DNA from: Thalassia testudinum
Taxonomy: Eukaryota > Streptophyta > Magnoliopsida > Alismatales > Hydrocharitaceae
Reading direction: 5' to 3'
NCBI GenBank assembly: GCA_037157565.1
Contig: JAZHRO010000050.1
Span: 45,270,001 to 45,334,000, forward strand
Length of the DNA: 64,000 nucleotides
How positions within the stretch are numbered: the first letter of the stretch is position 1; each line of letters begins with the position of its first letter. Both the position numbers and the translations under genes were made by a program. Shown one piece after another: positions 10,486-21,018 of this stretch. Below the pieces are notes generated by a model. It made no database searches. It was not told the origin of the DNA and was given only the letters and a program-made list of their open reading frames with translations.

Positions 10486-12151
10486 TGATTGCAAAGCAAT
10501 CATGTGACCTAAATTACCTGAATTAAGTTAGATTCTATCATAACTTAGGAACAACGCATGCATAATTGTTAGCTGCATAGATAATGTTGTCATTTTAGAC
10601 ACTAAAAGGGAAATGAAATTAATTGAAGATAACTCAAAGCTGCAAATGGCAGATGAGACCGTACAGATTTGATTAGGACTACAACGAGAATCTAATGCTT
10701 TTGAAATTGTCTCAATCAGACAACCATAGCATCTTGTGTAGTCTATAGAAGAATAGAGGCCAGGGAGCAAGATGACAAAAATCCAAGCCTCAGATGAAAG
10801 ATCCAACTACACGGATGGATCCAAATCAACGATTGCAGTCCAACGATGCAAAAATCAACCTGATCAGAGGCCTACATCACCATTTACAAATAAGAGCAGA
10901 TGGACGGCCATAATGGCGCCACGTGGTGCCATCGCAGCCACCCTTGCCCCGCCCCCAGCCTCTAAAGGAAGAAACAAGGACCGTTGGATCAACAACCAAC
11001 TGCTAAGAAGTAGCCACATCGCCTGATCTCCCCACTCCCTCATCAAAGAAGAATGCATCTCAGCCGTTGGATCTCGATCCAACGGTTGAGAGCGGAGTTG
11101 CCTAATTCCTACTCGCAACATAAAAGGCGGCATAGTGCAGCCGTTAGCACCTTTGCCTGCTAGCAGCCGATGCAGGATTAACTTGTGCTCAGCGTGAAAT
11201 TGGGAAAGTCGGTGGGTACGGGCACTATTGACCATTGGATGGCGATCGAGGGGTGGATAAGCTAACACAGGGCGCGATCAGAGCTCTCCGCGGCTGCATG
11301 TGTTAATAGATGCGCACTCAATGAGCGATCACACATGCTCTTCAAAAGGCAGTATGGGCGAGTTCTTTAAGCTGTATGATCGTAAGATCAAACGACTAAG
11401 GAGCGTTGACGTGCTATTCGAATTCAAAGCATGAGCATAAGGGAAAGAGAAGCGGCGAGCAGGCGTTGGGCAGGCGAGAGGAGCTAGCAGGGTCATCAAA
11501 TCACTATCCAAGGGTCATGGGTGCACCACGTGTTGGATAGAGAAGCAATCCACACGATAAAGGTGCATTGGAGGCTATTTTTAGGTGCGATCAGAGCTGT
11601 TGATCCTCCGATCGATAGATCTAATCGCCCAGGGGTTGTTACATGAGTTGGAGAGCTAAAAAGCCCACTTTGCCCCTCATCAAAGCAATAAAAGAAGGCC
11701 CAGGGCCCCCCAGTTAACAAACATCTCTTCCATCTTAGATACAACTTCACCATCTCTCTTCCAGACTTCTCTCCCTCTACAACTTTGCTCCAACCTTTTA
11801 TCCCGATGTTCTGGATCTGAAGTGTTGCCACACTTCACACAAGAATCCCATAAGCGATGTCGTCTTATCTCTCTCTCTCTCTAGTTATTATTTAGCATAG
11901 CAATCTTTATTTTGAAAAACTGTTATGCATGCAATAAAATTCTGATATTTTGGATATCTGATCTATACATATATACATATATATATACATGCTTAGAATG
12001 AGTTTTATTGAAAATTTTCTGCATGAAATCGTGATTGACTCCCTGCAAACGACCCTGTACTCACTGATTTTTATAAATTCATTTATTCCATCGCAATTCG
12101 CACTATGATGATAATATCTAACCTTTCTAACGCGTCTCGCGGCGACGAACA
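10486..12151 (+). repeat. AthA 3' LTR
   Basis: It begins TGATTGC-AAA-GCAATCA, a perfect inverted repeat, and ends in ..GACGAACA. U3 carries the shared G-box module (10913-10932). The most likely TATA element is AATAAAAG at about 11686-11693, judged by position against AthF. A CT run lies at 11867-11881. Its right part matches the 5' LTR remnant. Confidence 0.87.
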
Positions 12152-12156
12152 CCAGC

Positions 12157-13290
12157 CTCAGCCTTGGGTCCGCCGCGAAGGTTTCTAAGGCTCGCAAAAA
12201 CTGCCCAGAGGTTTGTTGACCCCAATGGTTGAACCACCTGTGCATATGTGCACCAAGTCTAGGTTCAGTTTGCTAATGTATTTTTGATAAGAGAGAGGGG
12301 GATATGTATGTTTAGAGTTTTCTCTCTTTTCTTTTTAAATTCCTCTAAACCCAACATCGGATTGACCTTAAACACAATCTATATCAGATTCCTTGTCCCC
12401 ACCATCAATCCTTGCAGGGTCCCTAGCAATTGATGCTTTAGGATAACATTGCCTATGGCAACCCCCAGAAGACTGGCTATTGACACTTCGGGTTAGTGAC
12501 ACCGATGGCGTTCTGTAGCTAAATTCTAACCTGGCAATCGACATTTCGGGATAATGCCGTTCATGGCACTTAAACTAGCACAAGGTGCTTTCGTGCCCCT
12601 GGTAGGATATTTAGATATCCTAGGAGACAAGCACCAAGGAGACGATATGTTATAATACATCTTCGAGGGGAATATTTTTCATTCCTTCTCTCCACGTCGA
12701 GAACTCGTCCAATCAACTTGTGCCTTCAAGCCGCTCCTAAGTCAAATTTTTGGGAAAACATTTTCAGAGTAGAACACTTTTTGGCATTATTCTTCATTAC
12801 GTGCACTCAACCAGACCGGTGTGTGATTTTTGGGTGCTTAGGTTACCAAGTTCCGCAAACCAAAAGGCAGGCAATAGGGCTGAATACTTCCTAAGCCTTA
12901 GATCTAATACATCAGCCTCGCAACTTCCTCAACCTCTTGAGGAATAGTCCAGATCTTAATAAATACATGAGTGTTGAAGCCCTAGAACAAACCCAGGAGG
13001 ACTAAAGTTGGTATCCCTCACTTATCTCCTCTTTAGCACTTCAGGACTTAATTCATCATTTATTCTAGCCCAAAACTTAGGTAACTCTTCTATAATCAAA
13101 TGCTAGGACCAGGCTATGTTTTGCACCTTTCCCTCTCTGTGTCTCTCTTTTCACTTTCTTTTTGCTCTTGATAAATATATTTGCAATTCATCTCACAAAA
13201 ATTTAATCTCCCCTTCTTATTTTTTTTAATGCAATATGGATGACCTAACTGCATGTGGAATATGTATAAATGCTTTGAAAAACCTCAGGT
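12157..13290 (-). other. AthB 3' non-coding region with tandem modules
   Basis: This aligns with AthC 19154-19960, for example GGATATTTAGATATCCTAGG in both. At about 12429-12562 three degenerate units follow one another, each with ATTGAC/ATCGAC, then TTCGGGATA or similar, then a TGGCA-type end. AthC keeps two. No gene is seen. Confidence 0.65.
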
Positions 13291-13328
13291 TATACCCCAC
13301 ATGCCTAAATCTGATAATGCCCTCATTG
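13291..13328 (-). other. Internal polypurine-like tract, AthB
   Basis: On the minus strand CAATGAGGGCATTAT (13314-13328) precedes TTAGGCATGTGGGGTATA (13291-13308), the same pair as in the other elements. Confidence 0.6.
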
Positions 13329-13485
13329 GAAAGCAACAACACAGAAAGATATTACCTGAGGTGGAGTTGGGAAGTCTCCCAATGGGTGATTCTCGCAAAT
13401 CAAGTTCTAGAAGGGAAGTAGGAGACCCAGAAAAGATACGTAACAAACCTGGCCTTGCGAGTAAGTAACCTAAGATGTTGGCAAG

Positions 13486-14505
13486 CTAGTGATCGAGAGT
13501 GATGCCAAATGCTTGCCAGATATAGGTGAAAATAGGGTACTCCTGAGCTATTGTTGGAGGTTTCACGTAATACACATGAGTAGTGACCTTCGAAAGTGAG
13601 GAGCGAGGAGGGAAATGCTCCTTAAGCAGATATGTGCAGGAAAAAGAGGGATCTAAGAAGGACACCCTACAGTTGATTAGCTGACATGGACAAGTGTCGA
13701 TCCACACTTACCACTATACCATAGGATGTATTGGTTTGGTTATCCCCTTGTAAAGTAGGAATGTGCATAGAGACTTTAGGAAGCTATTTTTGAAGGAGTG
13801 TAAGTCTCTTAGTTGTAGGGTAGGAAAGAGGGTCAAAGGGAGCTTGAGAGGTTCAGCATTCATCCTCAACAACAATACCATTTCCTGAATGTCATCAGAA
13901 GTAGCCTTAGTTACTGAGAATCTTTCACGCTACCTATCATTGGTGTGCACATCCTAGAATGGGCCCAAATGTTCATGTTCCAAATTGAACTGATCAAGGG
14001 CATCACCCATTCCATTATCTTGTAAAGGTGGGTTGGAAGCAATAGGAGTGTGAGTGTCGTCAACAATGACATCCCCCGATTCTTGTTTAATGCTAAGATC
14101 TTGCCCCTATGGTGTATAGATTTCTTCATCAAGAGTATCAATTACTTCCCTTTCTTCCCAATCTTTGAGAGGATGATCTTTATTGTCAAAAGTAGGTAGG
14201 AATCTAGATTTGGCGAAATCAATAAGATCCTTATGGGGTAAGTCCTTGAACAAAACATACTATTCCTTGGAGTCACTCCATACTCTAAGTTCGGGCCCCT
14301 CAAAGTCATCATCATCCTCCTCTACGTTTCTTCTCTCTTGCCCCTGAGACTTAGGAAAATCTTCAAAGCCAGGATCAAGTGTTTCCTAAAAAATCAAATC
14401 TTCGTGTCCCTGAAACCAATATTGATCCAAGTCATCTAATTCAATATCAATCTCATTAGGGCCACCTCTATTAGACACATGTGGCATCTCAGACTGGTGT
14501 GTGGT
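13486..14505 (-). pseudogene. AthB unknown acidic ORF, C-terminal part
   Basis: On the minus strand one frame runs from the AthC insertion point (14505) for about 265 codons, with five internal stops, all TAG, and then TAG-TGG-TAA near 13708. The same frame continues to 13486. It encodes an acidic protein with DDLDQYWFQGHEDLIF, a run of Glu/Asp (NVEEDDDDFEGPE), VWSDSKE and HPLKDWEEREVIDTLDEEIY, then a more hydrophobic segment. No family comes to mind and no retroviral domain is evident. The frame is in phase with the upstream part at 37715, which shows that it was one gene before AthC inserted. Codon-like constraint and the lack of indels argue that it was translated in an ancestor. The function is unknown. 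Confidence 0.55.
14501..14505. repeat. AthC target site duplication, left copy
   Basis: GTGGT, identical to 37710-37714. Confidence 0.9.
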
Positions 14506-14718
14506 TGTTGTTCAAACCAGATAGGAGTTTAATGTTTCGACGTCGTAGCACACTCCTAAATAGCTCGATCAATAGATAATATTTATAACTCAGAATCTAC
14601 AATGGAGTCCGAGGTTGAACACAGGGAGCAAATGTGGAATTCACAACATTAATCGCATTCAGAATAAATGAGCACAATTAATTGACCATTCAAATAGATA
14701 TTCAATGAATAATAATCT

Positions 14719-16379
14719 TGTTGGTGCTAGAGAACCATGATCGTTTATTTTGATGATAACAAAACACGTGTCTTTTAACATTTGCTTTTGAATCCTAGTT
14801 TTCAGGTCAAATTGCAAATGGAGACAGGTGTTTAGATGGAGTTCTAGCTCGCATCCATGGCAGATTGGAGGAGCTGGACAGAGGCGGAGGAGCGAAAGCT
14901 TGAAGATGGAAGGACAAGAAGAATAGGATAGATTTTTGTTTATCTTTTTCTATGTACTTTTGTCATTATATTCTTGCTCTTTTTATTTCTTACAATATCT
15001 GTTAGAGAGCCTTAAAGGATCCTTAAAGTAGTCCTAGGAACACCTGCACTACCCTAGGATACTTAGGTTTTCTATAGAGAACTTAGAAAACCAAAATAGG
15101 GATCAGACAACCTTTTTAGATGTCTAATCTGAATTTCAGACGTCTGATAAAAACTTTTAAGATGTCTGACTGTTGATTCAAACGTCTGATTATTTAGGCT
15201 GGATTTAGTTAGTTTTGTCTAATGAAACCAGACGTCCAGACCGTTGGCTTCCTTAGCAAACGTTGTGGAAATGACCGTTAGCCTCGTATCATACATCCGT
15301 AGAGCACCCCAGATGTCTGATAGATGACCATTTTGCCTCGGCTAACCCAAAATCTTCCTTCGGAGATTTTATAGCCGTTAGACTCATTGGGAATCCATTT
15401 CTAGAGAACAAATAGGTTTCCAGATGTCCAGACCTAGTGCCAAACATCCTGTGTGTCGTCTAATGAACAAACATTAGAACCCTGTTTCGGTCTGATTCAA
15501 ATCAGGAAGGAAACCTGCCTAAAATCTGATGTCTGACTTAGCTCCTAGACGTCTTAAACGGGTTTTCCAAACGTCTGATGCCAGGACCAGACGCCTGATG
15601 ACCCTGTTAGAATCATGATTATTTCTGACTACGGCCTGATTCTCTTTGCCTTTGCACCCAACGGCTATGGAAGCCTTCCAAGGCCTTCCAAAGCCTTCCT
15701 AGGGCCTCTATAAATAGAGAAGGACCCCTTGGCTTGAAAGACACCCAAGACACACCTTGCAAGAATATTTCCACTCTCTTGTGTCAAAAAGAAGTAGAAG
15801 ATCAAATAGAAGAAGCTCTAGCTCTATAAGCACTCACTTCACACCTAAGAGCTTCGTCCTGCTGTGCACTCGCTCTCCTGCTGATGTTATGAGAGCACTG
15901 TTGTGCCAAAGCGTGGTTCACACATCCGCGTCATCACATCGACGAACTTTCACCAAAGGGAAGTTTCCTAACTCCTATAGAAGCTAGGATTAAATATTTG
16001 AGGCTCTATAGGATTGTTGTACTTTATATTGTCTTTGGTTGGGTATTCGCTTTGCGAATTCCCGTCTCCTTTGCGAGACAAATTCCTTCTTGTGAAGAGA
16101 AGGGGTTTTGAGGAACACTACCCTCGGTCTAAGTAGTGTGGTTGTAATTGAGGTTTAGTCACCCTCATTTAAGTGACTGGGTTTAGTGGATTTGATCGAC
16201 TAGGTAGATCGGGAAATCCTAACTTGAGAGGGTTAGGTGGTAGTTTTCACCCGGTTTGGGTTTCCACCTAAAAATACTTGTGCCTATTGTGTGTTTTCTT
16301 AATTTTGTGAGATTATCTATTTTTATTCCGCACTTTATTACGTCACGCATATCTCACCCCCTCCAACTAGGAAATTACA
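14719..16379 (+). mobile_element. solo-S: solitary LTR of an unrelated retrotransposon
   Basis: It is bounded by the exact duplication AATCT (14714-14718 and 16380-16384), starts TGTTGGTGC and ends AATTACA. The AthC 5' LTR lacks it at the matching place near 35370. It has no internal domain, primer site or coding region, so it is best explained as an LTR left by LTR-LTR recombination. A strong TATAAATA lies at 15709-15716, so it reads on the plus strand. About eleven copies of a CAGACGTCTGAT-like motif lie upstream of that box (15117-15600). The superfamily is not certain; the length and the TGTTGG start would suit a Ty1/copia type. Confidence 0.82.
15709..15716 (+). promoter_or_regulatory. 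TATA box of solo-S
   Basis: TATAAATA in a GC-richer context (GGGCCTC before it, GAGAAGGACC after it). Confidence 0.65.
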
Positions 16380-18992
16380 AATCTATCACATTATTTATTC
16401 AATGAAATCCAATGTATCTAGAGATTGCATGGAACAGAATGAAAAGAAAAAAAAAATGATGGTGATTTAGATTACCACTAATCCTCTTAATTAAGCATGA
16501 ATGCAATTACTCAATCAGAATTCAAATTATAAACTGTAGTACTTAAATCATTCAACAGTAATTCAAGTAATGCCCAATCAGATGACAGATTGGTCAATCA
16601 GACGACTTAAAGTGCACAAGGCTCTCAAAGCCTTTCTTCTTTATTTCTTCTCTTCTTCTTCTTTCCTTAGACCTTTAGCTTCTCTTCTTTCTTCTTCTCT
16701 TCTTCACAAGGCACAACCTCTCTTTTTCTTCTTCTCCTACCTTCCTTCTTCCCTTCTTCTCAAGGCCTTCGCTTTCTTCTAGAAGCCTTCTTTCCTTCTT
16801 TTTCTTCTTCAGGCCTTCTCCTTCACAAGCACAAGGGGGCAATTCCTTTAGTGACTAAGTGTTAGTCGCATACACAGAGGAGCAAAACCCTCCCCCACTC
16901 TCTCACAATTTCCTCTTCCTTCTTTTCTCTCATACCCCAAGCAAGCGTATAGACAGATCTCAATTAGGTTATCGGGTCATGCACAATGTCAAAGCCTACG
17001 TGCGTGGGTCGCAGGAAAGAAGTGGCATAGGCAAGTTAAGCGGATGTGTGGGTAATGGGGACCCGACCCCCTTGACTTGGGCAAACAATGCTATGCACAA
17101 AATCAATTTATGGGCGGTTGTGCACCTTTCATCTGTCGATGTGGGGCTAATCCCACTAACATCTTTATGTGAGTCGCAGGATGAAGCCTCGTCCAATTGG
17201 AGGTGAAGGAGAAGTCATGGTCTCTAATTGATGACTTATGAAAGGTCCTGGAAGTGTTCTACGTAACATGGAGGTGGAGATTAGGTTGAAGATGGCTGGA
17301 GTACTGTGTTTATGGCTAAACGAGACGGCAGCGACGGAGTGCGATGGTGAACTTTGTAAGCACAAATACGGGCTTGAAAGCCCCAATCAGATACTTGAAA
17401 AGCTTTGCCGAAGCATGACGAAGGTGGTGGTGGGTGTTCGTGGCATGAGAGGGTATGTGGAGGCCTAGCAAAGTCGGAGGAGGTCGTATGAAGGTGGGTT
17501 GATCGACAGGGAGTTTGGGTGGACAAAAGGGAAAAATAGGAGAAGGTTTTTGGTCAGAGGTGTACGGTGGAGCTTTTGGAGTTGACAGCGAGGCATTTGG
17601 TGGATTGTGGAGGTGTGGAGGCCTCTCCAGAGATGTGGCCAGAGAGGAGGAAGATGATGGCATGCGGCAGTGTTGGTGGTCGGATTAAGGGATAAAGGAG
17701 ATGAAAAGGAAGTAGAGGAAGAAAGGAACCTATCTAATCTAAGGTAACCAGATGAAAGGGAAGGTAGGCCCCGGTTGTGGTATGGCTGGCATCAGAGATG
17801 AGAATACTTCTGGTGGGGGAGAATAGCGAGGAAGATGGAGTTAGTGGGCTTCTGCTGGTATTGCTAGAAGCGAAACAACACGGGGAAGATGATCCCACCG
17901 ACTATTGTCTGTGGCAGCGAGCGAGGAAGGTAGACGGAGAAGCTCACCGGAGATTGCAAAGGAGTTGGCTAGAGAGAGGAGAAGAAGGGGGTATTTCGGT
18001 CTAAACCAAGCTAAGGAGGTGAGGAACTTGATGTAGAGCCTTTTATAGGCCTTTAGGAGGCCCTCCAAGAAAGGAAAGAAGCTCTCAAGCTTCAGGGATT
18101 TCGAGCATGTGAGATACCCACATCTCCCATGCATTCACATGGGAGATTGGGAAGGAAATAGAATTCATGGTTGGTCTCAATTGGAAGAGAATTCCTTAAG
18201 GAATCTCTCTTTCAATTTTGATACTGATTGATTGAGAATTGAGTGAGAAAATCTCGTTAAAATCTCAATAGTGAGCTATAACTCACTCATAATGGGCGGT
18301 AGGGACCTAAATGTGAAGGATATGTCAAAGTTAGGGGGTCTTCGCATTAGATTTTGAAAGCTGAGGAGCTATTTGAGAGAAAAAGAGTCAGACTGGACGA
18401 AAATGCAAACTAAGTTAAGACGATCTCTGATTGGGCCCAAATTTTGGTATAAATCTAATTTGGACCCAAGGAATCTGATGGTGAAGTCTGATTTTATTTT
18501 TAACGAAGTTTGACTGGGTAATTTACATAGAAATCTAAATCATGGTAACTTTCTACCTGAGACTGTTTTAGGTCAAAATGGGTTTCAATGGTCAAATCAA
18601 GGGTACCAAATATTATGGAATATTTTTATATGATTTTTAGAAGGTTTAGATGTAATTTATCTTGACCAAAACCTTTGTTAATTATGAAGGTCTGAAATTA
18701 AGGTTTTGGGTGTCTGTTAATTCTCGAAATGCGTAAAAACCCGTTTCTATCTGTATAAACCCTCTTGGTAGTCATTAATGCTCATTTGACCTTAGATTAA
18801 CCCCTGGGAAACCCCGTGATTGTTCTGCATTTAAGATCTTCTGTTAAAATTGCATATTTAACCCTATTTTAATGCATTCTTCTTAGAATGGATATGCAAT
18901 GAATTATGACTCTCCGGCGGTTATGTAGGAGTAGTTGGCAATTGATTCTGACTATTTAAAGCTATTTATGGTTGATGATGATGTTATCATCA

Positions 18993-19005
18993 TACTCCTA
19001 TGCCT
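18993..19005 (-). other. AthC 3' polypurine tract
   Basis: The minus strand reads TAGGCATAGGAGTA directly before the LTR start TGATGATAA. Confidence 0.75.
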
Positions 19006-20305
19006 AATTTTTGCTAGTCCCTTAGCAAATCATATGAAAAGAACTAAAGTTCTAGACCATGCATTGAAGTTTAAATGCCTGATTTGTTTCATTCTTTCTA
19101 GAAATTAGGCCAGAATGATAATAGTAGGCCTAGAGGCACTCAAGTATCAATCAAGATCCAGAACTGACCAGCTTCAATCTCAGTCTACCGTGAAGGTTTC
19201 TAAGGCCTGCAAAAACTACCCAGAGGTTCATTGAACCTAGTGGTTAAAGCCCCCGTGCGTAGAATGTAGCATGTCCAGGTTCAATTTGCCAATGCATTTT
19301 TTGTAAGAGAGAGGGATAGAAGTATATTTTCATTTGGAGAGTTTTCTTTCTCTTTTCTTTTTAGATTTCCCTAGATCCAGCCTCGAATTGGTGCTAAACA
19401 TGGTCAGTATCAGATTCCTTGTCCCCATCATCAATCCTCGTAGGGTCCTTGACTTTCGATGCTTCGAGATAGTGCCACCCATGGCATTCTGTAGCTAAAT
19501 TCAAGCCTTGGCAATCGACATTGTGGGATAATCCTGCCCATGGAATCTGAACCAGTACAAGGTGCTTACATGCCCCCGGAAGGATATTTAGATATCCTAG
19601 GAGACAAGTATCGAGGAGACGATATGTTATTACGCATCTTCGAGGGGAATTTCCCACCTCTCCGTGTTGGGAACTCATCCAATCAACTTGTGTTGTCGAG
19701 CCGCTCCTAAGCTAGATATTTGAGATAATTTTTCAGAACAGAACACTTTTGACAGATTTTTCTTTGTTAAGCGCACTGAACCTGACTAAGTGTGTGATTT
19801 TGGGTGCTCAGGTTACCAAGTCCTGCAAACCAAAGGGCAGGCAACAAGGTTGAATAATCCTTAAGCCATAGACCTAATACAACAACTTCGCACTTTCCTC
19901 AACCTCTTAAGGACTAATCTGGATCTTAACGGATACGTGAATGTTTATGCCCTAAAACAAGCCCAAGAGGCCTAAGATCAGCACTCATACTAATCTCTTT
20001 GTCTCTCTGTCATTTCAAGACTTAATTTTTTCATTTGATTAGGTCTAGAACTTAAGTAATCTCCATAATTAAGTGCTAATGACTATCAGTTTTATTCTTG
20101 AATGTTGCTCCTTTTTGACATTTGAATTCTTCTCCACCTTTTTCTTCCCAATGAATGATATGCAATCAATTCTCAAAATTTTCCTCCCCTTTCCATTTTT
20201 CTGTTCTTTTTCAATTTTTTATTCTTTTATCATTTTTTGAATATGTATATTTTTTTGTGAGAACCCTTTAGAGAATTTGAATTTCCATATGTCTGCACTT
20301 TAACA
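19006..20305 (-). other. AthC 3' non-coding region
   Basis: Homologous to AthB 12157-13290. It includes two of the ATCGAC..TGGCA modules (about 19455-19550). No coding potential is supported. Confidence 0.65.
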
Positions 20306-20340
20306 CCTCCCCATGCCTAACTTTTGCAATGTCCTCATTG
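20306..20340 (-). other. Internal polypurine-like tract, AthC
   Basis: The minus strand reads CAATGAGGACATTG (20327-20340), then TTAGGCATGGGGAGG (20306-20320). Confidence 0.7.
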
Positions 20341-20547
20341 TAAACTGAAGGGTATGAAATCAGCTTGGTTTAAGGATTATAACAGGGTCAAAGGGTGGGT
20401 GAATGGGTCGGGATGACTATTGCAGATGATTTCAAGCTTTGATACAAGTACCAAAGGTGGAGTCGACTATTCTAAAGATAAACTCAAAAGTGAAATAGGA
20501 GTATAGCTCAAAAGATCATCAGAAGGGTCTCAGGGTTTTGGAATGAT

Positions 20548-20580
20548 GGGTTGCCTCCCGTTAAGCGCTAAATTCAATAC
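20548..20580 (-). other. Post-ORF conserved motif, AthC
   Basis: The minus strand reads TTTAGCGCTTAACGGGAGG then CAACCC, the counterpart of 8708-8740. Confidence 0.7.
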
Positions 20581-20601
20581 CTTCAGTCGAGTAGAAAGTG
20601 A

Positions 20602-20742
20602 TCAAGGGGAAGGGGTGGTCAAATCAGAAGAGTTTTGTAAAATAAGCACCTTGATTAATAGCTTGGTTGGTCCAACTAGGTGCTTGTTCAGATCAACAGG
20701 TTGATGATGCAACCCAAATCCAATTAGTCTAGTGAGTTGATA
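20602..20742 (-). pseudogene. AthC C-terminal GLHH-type peptide
   Basis: The minus strand, next to the AthD insertion, reads LTRLIGFGLHHQPVDLNK and goes on with VGPTKLLIKVLI to a stop at 20602. The GLHH segment matches AthA and AthF. It lies between the acidic frame (32411-34011 before AthD inserted) and the post-ORF motif, the same order as in AthA. The family is not recognised. Confidence 0.5.
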
Positions 20743-20747
20743 GATGT
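20743..20747. repeat. AthD target site duplication, left copy
   Basis: GATGT, identical to 32375-32379. Confidence 0.9.
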
Positions 20748-20983
20748 TGTTGAACGGTATTTTTCGTGAATCGCTACGCTTACGAGATTGGTTTTGGAAA
20801 ACCTGTCGTTGTAGTTCAAAAAGTGAAGAATTTGTGTTCAACAAATAAAATTTAGACCGAAAAGAATTCCGGGTTGAACACAGGGAGGCTACGTTGATCT
20901 ATATTCGCAATTATATATTTTTTTAGGTTTCTTTTTTATAAGCAAGGCGATATAATTACAATGGAGCTATCAGACTAAAAGAA

Positions 20984-21018
<35 letters not shown>

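Larger units (their letters stand above)
3529..12151 (+). mobile_element. AthA: Athila-like LTR retrotransposon, gag-protease only
   Basis: The order is 5' LTR remnant, tRNA-Asp primer site, long leader, gag-protease frame, short acidic frame, long 3' non-coding region, polypurine tract and 3' LTR. No reverse transcriptase, RNase H or integrase motif follows the protease, so the copy could not have moved alone. The left part of its 5' LTR is cut off by the CACTA insertion and is off-window. The right-hand target copy CCAGC (12152-12156) aligns with CCAGC in the homologous AthC sequence near 19149, which shows the integration point in AthB. The 3' non-coding region matches AthE, its likely helper type. 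Confidence 0.85.
14506..18992 (-). repeat. AthC 3' LTR, interrupted by solo-S
   Basis: It matches 35164-37709 on both sides of solo-S. On the minus strand it starts TGATGATAACATCATCATC. TATAAAAG lies at 18040-18047. It has a pyrimidine-rich block at about 16620-16810 and a G-rich block at about 17170-17960. Without the insertion it is about 2.8 kb, longer than the other LTR, chiefly through extra sequence around 17480-17980. Confidence 0.85.
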
